From the NCBI GenBank assembly GCA_002702655.1, contig PABB01000008.1, positions 62,001 to 126,000 on the forward strand: DNA of 64,000 bases, read 5' to 3'. Below the pieces are notes generated by a model that searched no databases, was not told the DNA's origin, and saw nothing but the letters and a program-made list of their open reading frames with translations. Both the position numbers and the translations under genes were made by a program. Shown here one piece after another: positions 1 to 8,792 of this stretch. Position 1 is the stretch's first letter; the number at the start of each line of letters is the position of its first letter. The DNA is from Planctomycetaceae bacterium. Lineage in GTDB: Bacteria; Planctomycetota; Planctomycetia; Pirellulales; Lacipirellulaceae.

Positions 1-939
1 TTCTACCGAGAGAGTGGCTGTGCCGAGGTTGCCGATTTCGATGCGGGCGGCCTGCCACTGTGAGCCGTCGCCGTTGACCGTGACGTCGCCGGTGCTGTCG
101 GCGGCTTGGGCGACGAACGCGTCGGGGGTCGTGCCGAGACTGCCGTCCATCCGTCCGCCCGCCGAGATCATCAGATGTCCGGCGCCGCTTTCGCCAACGA
201 AAAGATCCTCGACGATGACGGCGGAATTCGGGCCGATAATGTTAAGCGTGCCTTCGCCCGTAGCGGCGAAACCCAGTGAGATATCAGCAGCGCCCTCCGT
301 ATCGGTCGTTCGAACCCGTCCCCCATCGGTCACGTTCATCGTGCCGGCACCTGCATTGCCAATGAATATGCCAAACGCCGCGCCCGTCGCATCTGCGGTC
401 AAGATCGAGTTTGCGCCGTCGACATTCACTTCGCCCACCGAACCGGCATCGTCGCCGACGTAAAGATTCGCGCTCGTAAAGTCGCCGCCGCTGTTGACCA
501 TGAGCGCACCGAAACCGGTGTCGCCCACGGTCGCGTCGCCGACGCTATCCCACGCCATTCCGCCCGCACCGTTGACAATCACCAGCGCACTGTCGCCCAG
601 GCTGCTGGCAGCGACGTCGTCGATTGTCACTGTGCCATTGTTGTTGAGCTGCACGCCGCCAAAGCCGATGAACTCAACAACTCCGTCAGTGAACGTCATA
701 TTGTCGGCCTGCGCCAGCCCCGCCGAGGCCAACACGACGTCCACGTTGAGGGCGACCAGATTGGGCCCAAACGACACGTCGACGCCCAACGTCGGAACGG
801 CGTTGGGATTCCAGTTCGTTGACGTGATGTATCCGTGCGTCCCCGTGGCTTGATTCCACTGCAGAGGTTGCGACCACCCTTGCCGCGCCGTGATCGCGAG
901 AATCGTACAAAAGACCGCCGATCTCAATTTGCAGTGCAT
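1..939 (-). CDS. Secreted T5SS/PEP-CTERM-type repeat protein, partial (3' end outside window)
   Basis: The minus-strand frame from an ATG at 937-939 is open without a stop to base 1, so 313 residues are visible and the C-terminus lies beyond the left edge. It begins MHCKLRSAVFCTILAI, a signal-peptide-like start. The rest is Gly/Asn/Val-rich and built of imperfect beta repeats such as ATVGDTGFGALMVNSGGD, NLYVGDDAGSVGEVNVDG and FIGNAGAGTMNVTDGG. This is the pattern of the T5SS/PEP-CTERM-associated repeat, common in large exported planctomycete proteins that end in a PEP-CTERM anchor. I infer an exported, cell-surface or extracellular beta-helical protein of unknown ligand. The anchor itself cannot be seen here. 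Plus-strand reading frames in this stretch are shadows. Confidence 0.85.
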   Translation of the reverse strand, partial: MHCKLRSAVFCTILAITARQGWSQPLQWNQATGTHGYITSTNWNPNAVPTLGVDVSFGPNLVALNVDVVLASAGLAQADNMTFTDGVVEFIGFGGVQLNNNGTVTIDDVAASSLGDSALVIVNGAGGMAWDSVGDATVGDTGFGALMVNSGGDFTSANLYVGDDAGSVGEVNVDGANSILTADATGAAFGIFIGNAGAGTMNVTDGGRVRTTDTEGAADISLGFAATGEGTLNIIGPNSAVIVEDLFVGESGAGHLMISAGGRMDGSLGTTPDAFVAQAADSTGDVTVNGDGSQWQAARIEIGNLGTATLSVE

Positions 940-1772
940 GACGCTATCCCCCGAGAAGCAACGAGTCGTTGTGCCAGCAGGCAGCGGGCACGAAGCAGAA
1001 GCCGAGCTATTGTTGACGCGCAACTGCGAGATCACAAGCGGTCCTGTGGCCAATGCGTGTTAATGCTTCGGTGAACGCGGAACAACATGCGGCAATTGTT
1101 CAGCCCCGAGACGGCGCCTGCGATCTCGGTGCTGACCTGCCCCAGGGATGGAACCGAATACCAAATCAAGTGGAGCGTGTCTCCCCGCCAGCCGGCTTCG
1201 CTTGCTGAGACGTTTGAGCTTCGACAGCGTGGCGATCATGTTGATTTCCAGGCTCATCAAGGCATGGCGGACAGTTGGCTGTCGCCGAGTCCTACGCCTC
1301 GGCAAGTGAGATCATCTCGTCAAGTGGTCCAAGTCGCACATCCGTGGCGTTGGGCGCTTGGCTCAGCGGGTCGGCATCGGCACAGAGGCGACCTCCGACA
1401 ATTCCCGTTTCTGGCTGCTGGAGGATTCCCGAGTCCGTTCGGTCGATGCAGCTTCAGCAAAGTTGCGTCACGCGATACTTTGTTCGAGCAGGCGCCGATA
1501 GCTGGCATTTCGGATTTCGTCCGAGTCGCTGCCTCCAAAAGGTGAACTGGTCCGCCAACCGGCCTTCAGCCACTGCATCGCAGCCGCTGTCGAATGGAAC
1601 GCGACGATTCGATGCCGCACTCTTGAACCGCCGCGCTGATAGTGCAGCGCGGCGTCTGCAGACGGGGACTGCACCTGCACGAAGCGGCCGCTTGCCATAG
1701 AATGAGTGGAGCACGAACCAATGGCGGACCGCATCTGCTTGAACCGATCCGGCCTGATTCGAAAGAGGCGCA
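940..1772. other. Gene-poor gap
   Basis: About 830 bases between the divergently oriented repeat protein and the transporter. Several overlapping reading frames of 70-150 codons exist on both strands, but their translations are Arg/Ser-rich, mutually overlapping and not protein-like. I support no gene here. It must hold promoters for both flanking genes; I could not pick them with confidence. Confidence 0.5.
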
Positions 1773-3167
1773 ATGGAGTTTCCTGAAGCCTTGTCAATTG
1801 CGACTGCTGCCGCCGAGCCGGGTGCTCGTGCGTCCGCCTGGGTGATGATCCTATTCGCCCTGGGAATGTTGGCCACGTACGTTGGCGTCGCCGTTGATAG
1901 TTTTCACAAGACCGTCGCGGCGTTGACGGGCGCCGTCGTGCTCGTCCCGTTGGCGCTGGCGTTAGGAGTCTTGCCCAATTACGACGCCACCTACGAGATA
2001 CTTTCGCACGACCTGAATATCTTCGGCGTAATCATTGGGACTGGGATTCTCGTCGACGTGACCGGGCGGAGCGGTCTGTTTCACTTCCTCAGCATCCTGA
2101 TGGTCAAAGCGACCGGCGGTCGCGCGTCGGCACTTTATTTTGCGATCTGCACGTTGACGTTTTTGTTCGTGGCCGTGTTAACGATCGTGCCGGCGATGCT
2201 CATCCTCAGCTCGTTGGTCCTGGTGATCTGTCGAAAGCTTGATTATCCGCCGAAGCCGTTCCTGCTGTCGGTCGCGATCGTCGCCAATAGCGGCGCCGTG
2301 GTTACGTTCGCAAGCGGCCTGCCGAATATCATGATCGGCACTCAAGCGGGCATCCCCTACGTTCACTTTCTGATGGTGTCGGCGCCTTACGCGCTAATCA
2401 GTTCACTCATTGCGCTGGCAGTGCTGAGGTTCGCGTTTCGGCAGTCGTTGCCGTGGACGCAAAGCGAATCGCAGAAGGCGAACCTAGAACAACGCGTCGG
2501 GCATTTCGATGCCTGGGCGCTGGTGGAAGATCGCCGGGTGCTGATTCGCAGCGCCGTCATCTTAGTGCTGACAGTCATTGGCTTCGCATTGGCTCAACCA
2601 CTCGGAATCGGGATGGATTTCGTCGCCATCGCCGGCGGCACCGCAGCGCTGCTCTTCGCAGGCAAGACGATTGAGGACTCCATTGCCAAAGTCAATTGGA
2701 CGATCATTCTGTTCTTTCTGGGTCTGTTTTTGATCATTGGCTGCGTCAAAGCGACGGGGGCTCTCAACTGGTTGGCCGAACAGGTTGTCCATCTCTCCGG
2801 CGGTAACGCAGGTTTGTTGGTCGGGTTGTTGACGGTGTTCTCGGCAGTGGCGTCGGCGATTGTTGACAACATCCCGGTGGCGGCAACGCTCATTCCCGTG
2901 GTGACTCAGATTGGCGACGGCGGCGTCGCTGCCGAGCCGCTCTGGTGGGCGACAATTCTCGGCTGCAATCTCGGCGGCAATGGCACGCCGATTGGATCGA
3001 TCTCATGCGTCATCGCGCTGTACACGTTGAAAAAAGAAGTGCACGAAACCGTGTCCTGGGGAGAGTTCATCCGCATCGGCGGCGCGATCATGGTTCTTCA
3101 GATAGGCGGAGCAATCGCGTATTTGCTTGCGTTAAACGCAATGGGATGGATTCCCAGTCTGCCGTGA
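1773..3167 (+). CDS. ArsB/NhaD-type ion transporter (SLC13-like permease)
   Basis: A 464-residue polytopic inner-membrane protein with about 11-12 hydrophobic helices in two similar halves. This is the fold of the ion transporter superfamily that includes NhaD Na+/H+ antiporters, ArsB and citrate/dicarboxylate carriers. The paired family-typical regions are visible: a loop with SGLPNIMIGTQAGIPY after helix 5 (about residue 180) and the matching C-terminal loop with VDNIPVAATLIPVV and CNLGGNGTPIGS (about 365-410), rich in Asn and Gly as in substrate-binding re-entrant hairpins. A purine-rich AAGAGG lies just before the ATG. The substrate cannot be told from sequence; Na+/H+ exchange or an oxyanion are both possible. 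The downstream universal stress protein is on the same strand, 60 bases away, and may be co-transcribed. Confidence 0.85.
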   Translation: MEFPEALSIATAAAEPGARASAWVMILFALGMLATYVGVAVDSFHKTVAALTGAVVLVPLALALGVLPNYDATYEILSHDLNIFGVIIGTGILVDVTGRSGLFHFLSILMVKATGGRASALYFAICTLTFLFVAVLTIVPAMLILSSLVLVICRKLDYPPKPFLLSVAIVANSGAVVTFASGLPNIMIGTQAGIPYVHFLMVSAPYALISSLIALAVLRFAFRQSLPWTQSESQKANLEQRVGHFDAWALVEDRRVLIRSAVILVLTVIGFALAQPLGIGMDFVAIAGGTAALLFAGKTIEDSIAKVNWTIILFFLGLFLIIGCVKATGALNWLAEQVVHLSGGNAGLLVGLLTVFSAVASAIVDNIPVAATLIPVVTQIGDGGVAAEPLWWATILGCNLGGNGTPIGSISCVIALYTLKKEVHETVSWGEFIRIGGAIMVLQIGGAIAYLLALNAMGWIPSLP

Positions 3168-3227
3168 TAGCGACTTAGCACGGCCCGCGGCAATCGCCGG
3201 ACGCGGCGGTTTGGCCGGAAGACAAAC

Positions 3228-4235
3228 ATGCTCGACGTAGGCGATCGGAAGCCGAGTGGAATCGACGACGCCGAAGCGATCCGATTACGGGAGTACTTAA
3301 CAATGCCTGACCCGACGCGACGCCACGTTGATGACGAGCTCAATGATTCGATGGACTTGTTCGAACGCGCCGACGTTGGCGCCGGGATCGAAATCGCACG
3401 GCCGCGTCCGAAGAAGATCCTCGTTGCCATGGACGGTTCGGCTCAGGACCGCGCCGTCGCTTTGTTCGCCAAGCAGTTAGAGGACCGCTTGTCGTGCGAG
3501 ATTGGCTATCTGGACGGGGAAGGCTACAGGTCATCTCCGAACTCGCAACCGCGCGTCGAAGGAAACGTCACCGTCGTCGACGTCGATTCATCCCTCGAAA
3601 ATGACTACGATCAGATCCTCGCTGCCGCGGAATCTTTCCGCGCCGACCTGCTCCTGTTGCCATGTCCCTTTGGTCGGGACTACGAGTCGCTAGGGGAAGA
3701 CAGCACGGGGACCGTCATGGAGGTAATCGCGGCGCGATCCGAAATTCCCACGGTCTTTATTCGACGCCCGGACGCAGTCGGGCGGGACCCGACGAGCCAC
3801 GTTCGCATCGTTCTGACGCGAGAAAATGCAGCGGCAAGGGAGACCGCCAATTGGGCTGCGGGCCTCGTTCAGCCGAGCGGGCGGTTGGAACTGTTGCTGA
3901 TGGTCGAAGAAAGTACGTACAAGAACTTCAGGGAGATCATGAACTCGTTGCAGCCCGATGCTGAGTTCAAACCAGAGGATCTGGAAAGCGCGTTGGCCCG
4001 TACCTACGCGCAATTGCATTCAGGGCTTCAACGGGCGTCCCGGGAGCACGGGTTCTCCTACGAATTGATCGTTCGTTACGAAGCAGACGAACAGCCGATG
4101 ACGCCAGAGGAGCCTGTCACGCACCCAGCCCTCATCGCACTGGGTCTCGTCCGCCACGACCACGATTCGAGAAACGAGATCCACGATTTCGTGAGACGAT
4201 CGCCGCATCCCGTGCTCGTCGTCCCCGTAAAATGA
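3228..4235 (+). CDS. Tandem universal stress protein (two UspA domains)
   Basis: A 335-residue soluble protein. The first UspA domain starts with KKILVAMDGSAQDRA (about residues 62-76) and ends near TVFIRRPDAV. The second starts at SHVRIVLTRENAAARE (about 190) and ends HPVLVVPVK, the terminal strand typical of Usp domains. Between them is a charged helical stretch. Usp proteins are cytoplasmic nucleotide-binding stress modulators, and pairing with an antiporter-type gene is frequent. Two starts are plausible: the ATG at 3228 (GGAAG six bases upstream) and one at 3303 (GGGAG nine bases upstream), which would remove 25 residues outside the domain. The ATP-binding G-x2-G-x9-G(S/T) motif is not clear in either domain, so nucleotide binding is uncertain. 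Confidence 0.8.
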   Translation: MLDVGDRKPSGIDDAEAIRLREYLTMPDPTRRHVDDELNDSMDLFERADVGAGIEIARPRPKKILVAMDGSAQDRAVALFAKQLEDRLSCEIGYLDGEGYRSSPNSQPRVEGNVTVVDVDSSLENDYDQILAAAESFRADLLLLPCPFGRDYESLGEDSTGTVMEVIAARSEIPTVFIRRPDAVGRDPTSHVRIVLTRENAAARETANWAAGLVQPSGRLELLLMVEESTYKNFREIMNSLQPDAEFKPEDLESALARTYAQLHSGLQRASREHGFSYELIVRYEADEQPMTPEEPVTHPALIALGLVRHDHDSRNEIHDFVRRSPHPVLVVPVK

Positions 4236-4547
4236 TTGGGCGGCGAACGCGGCATTGTACTAGCGTTGAATCGGGAGATCGTCCTCGCAGGAAGCGCAGC
4301 GTTTGGACCAGCTTCAGCATTTTGGGCTCGAAGCTGAACTGCTGAGGTGTTCTCGGGAAGATCAGACCGCCGCGCCTTGAGAAAACCTCGCCGAGCGGCC
4401 GGACGATGCAACCGCTGCGCGAACAGGCTTTGCGGAAGTGCTCGATTTAGAGGCGTTCCAAAAGAATCGCCTGTTGCATCTTCCCGAACGGGGGAAGATG
4501 CAAATAGTTTGCGATAGACGGATCCTGACCGCCAACTGACGAAACCG
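4236..4547. other. Convergent gap with hairpin
   Basis: 312 bases between the convergent universal stress gene and the sigma54 activator. I see no gene. It carries the inverted repeat described at 4474-4503. Confidence 0.5.
4474..4503 (-). terminator. Possible terminator of the sigma54 activator gene
   Basis: A perfect 12-bp inverted repeat (arms TTGCATCTTCCC at 4474-4485 and its complement at 4492-4503) with a 6-base loop. It lies about 45 bases past the stop of the minus-strand activator gene. On that strand the hairpin is followed by a partly T-rich stretch (GATTCTTTTGG) rather than a clean U-run, so it is an imperfect intrinsic terminator. Confidence 0.45.
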
Positions 4548-6179
4548 TCATTCGATCCGCAGTGCCTTCAGTCTCGACTTGAGGGTCGTGGGTTTGATGC
4601 CAAGCAACTCCGCCGCCCCGCCCGGACCGTGGACCTTGCCGCCGGCTGCCTGTAGGGCGCGTTGAAGATTGGCCTTCTCTAGCTCGCGGATCTCGTTCTC
4701 GGTGAGCACCTCGTCGCCCTCCCCGAAAGGTTGGTTCCGAGGCTCCTTTGAATCGGCCGCGCTGAGCTCAATCCGCAACGGCCCACCGCGAGCGAGGATG
4801 ACGGCGCGTTCAATCACGTGCTGCAACTCGCGAACGTTGCCTGGCCAGTCGTATCGCTGCAGCTGGTCCGCGACCGCCCTGGTCAGCCGCGGCGGGTCGA
4901 CGCTGAAACGCTGCGCGGCCTGCTGCAGGAAGTGCTCCGCGAGGATCGGGATGTCCTCCCGCCGGTCGCGGAGCGGCGGCAGTTGGATCGGAAAGACGCT
5001 CAGCCGGTAGTAGAGGTCCTCGCGAAACCGACGCTGTTGTGATTCTTCGCGTAGGTCGCGGTTCGTCGCGGCGATCACGCGGACGTCGACCCGCCGCGTT
5101 CGCTCTTCGCCGATCCGCTCGATCTCGCCCTCTTGGAGGACCCGCAGCAGCTTGCTCTGCAGATCGAGCGGGACCTCGCCGACCTCGTCGAGGAACAGCG
5201 TCCCGCCGTCCGCCAGCTCGAACCGACCGGCTCGGTCTCGCAGCGCTCCGGTAAACGCCCCCTGGACGTGCCCGAAAAACTCGCTCTCGAAGAGTTCGCG
5301 CGGGATTGCCGCGCAGTTGACCTTGATCAGCGGACGGTCGGCCCGGTCGCTCCGCCGATGGAGCTCCCGAGCAACGAGCTCCTTGCCGGCGCCACTTTCA
5401 CCAAAAATCAGCACCGTCGAGTCGGTGGGCGCGACCAAGTCGATCTGTTGGCCGACGTTCAACAGCGCCGGGCTGGCGCCGAGCATCTCGCCAAACCCTT
5501 GCTCGGCCGCCACTTCCTGTTGCAGGTACTCGTTCTCTTCTTCGAGCCGCTTGCGGAGGCGTCCGACCTCCTCCCATGCGTGGGCGTGAGCGATTGCGAC
5601 GGCGGCGTGGTCGGCGATCATCCGCAGCCAGTCGAGGCATTCCGGCGCGATCCGCACCCGGCTGAAGACGCCGAGCACGCCAAGCACCAGGCCGTGATGA
5701 CTCAGCGGTTGCCCGGCGAACCCGATGATTTGTTCTTCGCGCACCCAGTCGGGATCGGCGATCCACAACGGCAATTCCGCAATGTCGGGGGCCTCGATCG
5801 CCTCACCCGTCATCGCGATCCGCCCGACCTTCCGCACGCCGATTGGGAACCGGCGGAAGCGACCGTTGAGCCGCGACAGGTCACGCTCAGGCTCGACCAC
5901 CGACTGCCCATTGCTCGCCACCAAGTGCAGACACTGCGACCGGTCCGGGCACTCCGCGCGCATCGGACAGGTCTCGCAACCCTCGCCCGGCCTCACGAGC
6001 CACACCCGGGCCAAGGCGACCGTCTCCGATTCTCCGATCCGCGACACAAGCAGGTCGAGCAACGCCGGGAGCTCTCTCTGCTGAGCGAGGTCGAGCAGCA
6101 GGGACTTCGGGTCTTCGAAAAGAGGCGTTAGCGGGTGCGGAGCGGACACACTGCAATCATAACGAGTTTTCGTCGCCAT
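4548..6179 (-). CDS. GAF-domain sigma54-dependent transcriptional activator
   Basis: A 543-residue bacterial enhancer-binding protein. An N-terminal GAF-type sensor (about residues 30-200) is followed by a short coiled coil (205-228), an AAA+ sigma54-contact domain with Walker A GESGAGKE (260-267), the GAFTGA loop (307-312) and Walker B GTLFLDE (326-332), and a C-terminal Fis-type helix-turn-helix ending LLGIKPTTLKSRLKAL. The intact GAFTGA means it should activate sigma54 polymerase. The sensor carries four cysteines, C68, C71, C77 and C83, spaced C-x2-C-x5-C-x5-C, which could bind metal or an Fe-S cluster or act as a redox switch. The listed ATG lies at the centre of a 42-bp palindrome and has no good ribosome site; a GTG at 6149 (ten codons in) is a credible alternative start. 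Divergent from redox genes it may control. Confidence 0.93.
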   Translation of the reverse strand: MATKTRYDCSVSAPHPLTPLFEDPKSLLLDLAQQRELPALLDLLVSRIGESETVALARVWLVRPGEGCETCPMRAECPDRSQCLHLVASNGQSVVEPERDLSRLNGRFRRFPIGVRKVGRIAMTGEAIEAPDIAELPLWIADPDWVREEQIIGFAGQPLSHHGLVLGVLGVFSRVRIAPECLDWLRMIADHAAVAIAHAHAWEEVGRLRKRLEEENEYLQQEVAAEQGFGEMLGASPALLNVGQQIDLVAPTDSTVLIFGESGAGKELVARELHRRSDRADRPLIKVNCAAIPRELFESEFFGHVQGAFTGALRDRAGRFELADGGTLFLDEVGEVPLDLQSKLLRVLQEGEIERIGEERTRRVDVRVIAATNRDLREESQQRRFREDLYYRLSVFPIQLPPLRDRREDIPILAEHFLQQAAQRFSVDPPRLTRAVADQLQRYDWPGNVRELQHVIERAVILARGGPLRIELSAADSKEPRNQPFGEGDEVLTENEIRELEKANLQRALQAAGGKVHGPGGAAELLGIKPTTLKSRLKALRIE

Positions 6180-6199
6180 GGCGACGAAAACTCGTTATG
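6158..6199. promoter_or_regulatory. 42-bp perfect palindrome, candidate operator
   Basis: Bases 6158-6199 form a perfect palindrome with 21-bp arms centred on CCATGG between 6178 and 6179 (half-site core AACGAGTTTTCGTCGCC). It lies in the divergent region between the sigma54 activator and the AhpD-like gene. Fis-type activators bind dyad sites, so this may be the activator's own site. On the minus strand it also encloses the longest possible start codon of the activator, so in RNA it could fold into a hairpin with ATG at the tip. Confidence 0.6.
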
Positions 6200-6367
6200 C
6201 GACGAGATCTCGGCGTTACTTCGGGAGCGGGAGAATCAGCGCAAACTTAAACTGCGAAATAACTTGCGGGAAAACGCGGCGATTGGCGCCAAATGTGTTT
6301 CAGCGGCTGGTAGCGAACACTCGTTTCGCCTTCCAGTCAGCCGCTCTCAAGCACAGGAACCCGATCC

Positions 6368-6961
6368 ATGTCCCGTCTCCCGCAAATCGCCCCCGAGCAA
6401 GCCAACCCGCAGCAGGCCGAACTGTTCGCCGCCGCCAAGTCGAAGCTGGGTCGGGTGCCGAACCTGCTCCGCGCCCTGGGTAACTCGCCCGCCGCGCTTC
6501 ACGGTTACCTCGACTTCTCCGGCGCGATCGGCTCCGGTGAGGGCCTCAGCGCCCAGCAGCGCGAGATCGTCGCCCTGACGGTCGGTGAGGCGAACGGCTG
6601 CGAGTACTGCCTCGCGGCGCACTCGACCATCGGCAAGATGGTCGGCCTATCCCCCGAAGCGATCGAGGCGGCCCGCCGCGGCGACGGGGTCGATGAGCCT
6701 AGCAGCGCCGTGGCGCGCTTCGCGGCCGCGGTGCTCGAGTCGCGCGGTCGGGTCTCCGACGCCGAGATCAAGGCTTTCCGCGACGCCGGCTTCGGCGACG
6801 ACGGCATTGCCGAGGTCGTCGCCCACGTCGCGCTGAACGTCTACACGAACTACTTCAACAACCTCGTGCAGACGGACGTCGACTTCCCCGCCGCGGCTCC
6901 GCTGGCGGACGAAGAGGCCGAAGTCGCCGCCTGCTCGACCGCATGCGGCTGCAGCGCCTGA
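6368..6961 (+). CDS. Carboxymuconolactone decarboxylase/AhpD-family peroxidase-related protein
   Basis: A 197-residue all-helical protein of the CMD/AhpD family. The catalytic CxxC...H motif is present as CEYCLAAH with C78, C81 and H85. In AhpD these cysteines and histidine reduce peroxidase partners or peroxides directly. The 20 or so extra C-terminal residues end [10 protein letters not shown], an unusual Cys-rich tail that could bind metal. AGGAA stands upstream of the ATG. It is the first gene read away from the sigma54 activator and is followed directly by a strong terminator, so it is probably a single-gene unit. Likely role, inferred from family and context: cytoplasmic defence against peroxide or reactive electrophiles. 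The true substrate is unknown. Confidence 0.88.
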   Translation: MSRLPQIAPEQANPQQAELFAAAKSKLGRVPNLLRALGNSPAALHGYLDFSGAIGSGEGLSAQQREIVALTVGEANGCEYCLAAHSTIGKMVGLSPEAIEAARRGDGVDEPSSAVARFAAAVLESRGRVSDAEIKAFRDAGFGDDGIAEVVAHVALNVYTNYFNNLVQTDVDFPAAAPLADEEAEVAACSTACGCSA

Positions 6962-6971
6962 TCGAGACGGC

Positions 6972-7010
6972 CCCACGCCGGCAACGCCGCCGGCGTGGGC
7001 TTTTTCTTCC
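6972..7010 (+). terminator. Rho-independent terminator
   Basis: An 11-bp GC-rich stem (CCCACGCCGGC at 6972-6982 pairing with 6989-6999), six-base loop, then CTTTTTCTTCC. It sits 11 bases after the stop of the AhpD-like gene and should end its transcript before the NTF2-like gene. Confidence 0.88.
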
Positions 7011-7034
7011 TCGTACCGCCATCGGAGCGACGTC

Positions 7035-7505
7035 ATGTCGAGCCCCTCAGAGATCCGCCCCCCGTTCACTCGAGAGACCGCGACGGCGAAAGTCCGCGCG
7101 GCCGAAGACGCTTGGAACTCACGCGACCCCTACCGCGTGTCACTCGCCTACAGCGAGGACTCAACCTGGCGCAATCGCGATCGGTTCGTGCAAGGCCGGG
7201 ACGAGATCCGCGCCTTCCTCGCCGACAAGTGGGAGAAGGAACGCGACTACCGCCTGATGAAGGACCTTTGGTCGTTCGACGGCAACCGAATCGCGGTCCG
7301 GTTCCAGTACGAGTTCTGCGACGCCACCGGCCAGTGGTGGCGGGCCTACGGCAACGAACTGTGGGAGTTTGACGCCGAGGGCCTGATGCGCCGCCGCGAA
7401 GCCAGCATCAACGACGTGGCGATCGCCGAGTCGGAGCGGAAATTCCACTGGCCGCTGGGCGAGCCCCGCCCCACCGAACCGGCCGCCGTGCTGTGCATTG
7501 CTTGA
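7035..7505 (+). CDS. NTF2-like DUF1348 family protein
   Basis: A 156-residue small protein of the SnoaL/NTF2-like alpha+beta cone fold. The DUF1348 pattern is clear: an N-terminal helix with [10 protein letters not shown], then [20 protein letters not shown], a Trp-rich strand pair ([32 protein letters not shown]) and the end [13 protein letters not shown] with the HWPLG motif near the C-terminus. Members are widespread single-domain proteins of unknown or minor catalytic function that often accompany detoxification genes. GGAG precedes the ATG. It stands between two redox/hydrolase genes on the same strand and may share their regulation by the sigma54 activator; that is inference from position only. 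Confidence 0.88.
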   Translation: MSSPSEIRPPFTRETATAKVRAAEDAWNSRDPYRVSLAYSEDSTWRNRDRFVQGRDEIRAFLADKWEKERDYRLMKDLWSFDGNRIAVRFQYEFCDATGQWWRAYGNELWEFDAEGLMRRREASINDVAIAESERKFHWPLGEPRPTEPAAVLCIA

Positions 7506-7557
7506 GACCTCGCCTCGCCGGCGCGGTCTGGGAAGTCGATGGCGGCGTCATGGCCGG

Positions 7558-7583
7558 TCGAAATCAGTAACTGGCGATTTCGA
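7558..7583. promoter_or_regulatory. Inverted repeat upstream of the hydrolase gene
   Basis: Perfect 8-bp arms TCGAAATC (7558-7565) and GATTTCGA (7576-7583) separated by 10 bases, about 100 bases before the hydrolase start. The spacing fits a dimeric regulator site. There is no further support. Confidence 0.3.
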
Positions 7584-7686
7584 TCGGAGCTACGAACAAC
7601 CGCCTGCCGACCGCGTGGTCAGTTGCCAAGTTTCGGGCCTTTCCATTCTGCAAATCCCACCTTCCACAAGAACCGAGGCATCCACA

Positions 7687-8358
7687 ATGTCCCTTCCTAT
7701 CCCCGGGTTCGAGTTCGATCGCAATAGCACCGCCCTCGTCGTAACCGACCCACAAAACGACTTTCTAAGCCCCGACGGCGTCACGTGGGGGGTCGTCGGC
7801 GAGAGCGTCTCGAAGAATCAAACCGTCGAGAACATCGAGTCGTTGTTCGGCGCGGCTAAGAAAGCATCCCTCCCGGTGTTCGTGTCGCCCCACTACTACT
7901 ACCCCCACGACCACAAGTGGCGCTTCGAAGGCGCCCTCGAGAAGCTGATGCACGACATCCATATGTTCGATCGACCTGGCGCGCTCGACCTCGACGGATT
8001 CGCCAGCTCGGGAGCGGACTGGCTTGAACAGTACAAGCCCTACATCAACGACGGTGAAACGATCGTCACGAGCCCGCACAAAGTCTTCGGCCCCGAGTCG
8101 AACGACCTGGTGCTGCAGCTCCGCAAGCGGGGCGTCAACAAGGTGCTCCTCGCGGGAATGTCCGCGAATCTCTGCGTCGAGTCGCACCTGAGAGAGCTGC
8201 TCGAGCAGGGGTTCGAGGTCGGTGTGGCGTGGGACGCAACAGCCGCCGCGATCGTTCCCGAGTTCGACGGGATGGCGGCCGCGGTGACCAACTACCACAT
8301 GCTGGCCAGCGAGACCGTCACAACGAAAGAAGCTGTGGAGCGGATCGGAGCACTCTGA
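7687..8358 (+). CDS. Isochorismatase-like cysteine hydrolase
   Basis: Starting at the ATG at 7687 gives 223 residues, the usual length for the isochorismatase-like hydrolase family; an open frame upstream to 7498 has a non-protein-like Arg-rich translation. The catalytic triad is visible: D21 in VVTDPQNDF, K132 in SPHKVFGP and C163 in GMSANLCVESH. Such enzymes hydrolyse amides or vinyl ethers (nicotinamidase, N-carbamoylsarcosine amidase, isochorismatase). The cis-peptide-like AGMSAN and the DPQNDF motif are typical of stand-alone cytoplasmic members. The substrate is not predictable. Neighbours suggest a role in the same stress or xenobiotic response as the AhpD-like and quinone-reductase genes. 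Confidence 0.9.
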   Translation: MSLPIPGFEFDRNSTALVVTDPQNDFLSPDGVTWGVVGESVSKNQTVENIESLFGAAKKASLPVFVSPHYYYPHDHKWRFEGALEKLMHDIHMFDRPGALDLDGFASSGADWLEQYKPYINDGETIVTSPHKVFGPESNDLVLQLRKRGVNKVLLAGMSANLCVESHLRELLEQGFEVGVAWDATAAAIVPEFDGMAAAVTNYHMLASETVTTKEAVERIGAL

Positions 8359-8792
8359 AGAAACAGATCTCGCGAACCCCTCGCCGCTCTCGGTTTGACG
8401 GCGCTCTGGTTCGACTTCACGAGCCTGGGGAACACCGAGGGCGACTTCGCCAACACCAGCCTTTTCCAAACGTGATCGACTTGGTCGACGTCGCCGAGGC
8501 GCTCCGGCGCGCGGCGGCGCCGCCGGGCCTGTTGGTCAGGCAGAGCCTCGGGGCACGTCCGCCGTGGCGGCTGCTTCCGAGATCGACTCCGTCATAGCAG
8601 TAGCATCGAGCGGCCCCAGCAGCCCAGAGGCCGTATTCCAGCCGATCGAGAACGCATCCCATCATCCCATGAGGTGCAGCAAGACGCGCCCGACGCGTTC
8701 GCCGACGCCTTGCTGAGCTTCCTTTCGCCCGGTCCGACCCGCGCGCCGAAGTCCTCGCTTCGGTAGGTCGATCAACGCCTGGAGACAATTCG
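8359..8792. other. Gene-poor gap
   Basis: 434 bases with no supportable gene, hairpin or repeat. A minus-strand frame across it continues antisense into the reductase gene and is Ser/Arg-rich, so I treat it as a shadow. Confidence 0.45.

Noticed and set aside
6200-6367. Sigma54 -24/-12 promoter before the AhpD-like gene
   Set aside because: No GG-N10-GC pair was found by eye in this leader; TTGGCGCCAAATGTGTTTC comes near but fails at the -12 element.
6178-6483. Plus-strand frame beginning with the same peptide as the sigma54 activator
   Set aside because: The shared start is created by the 42-bp palindrome; the rest is Arg/Asn noise overlapping the AhpD-like gene.
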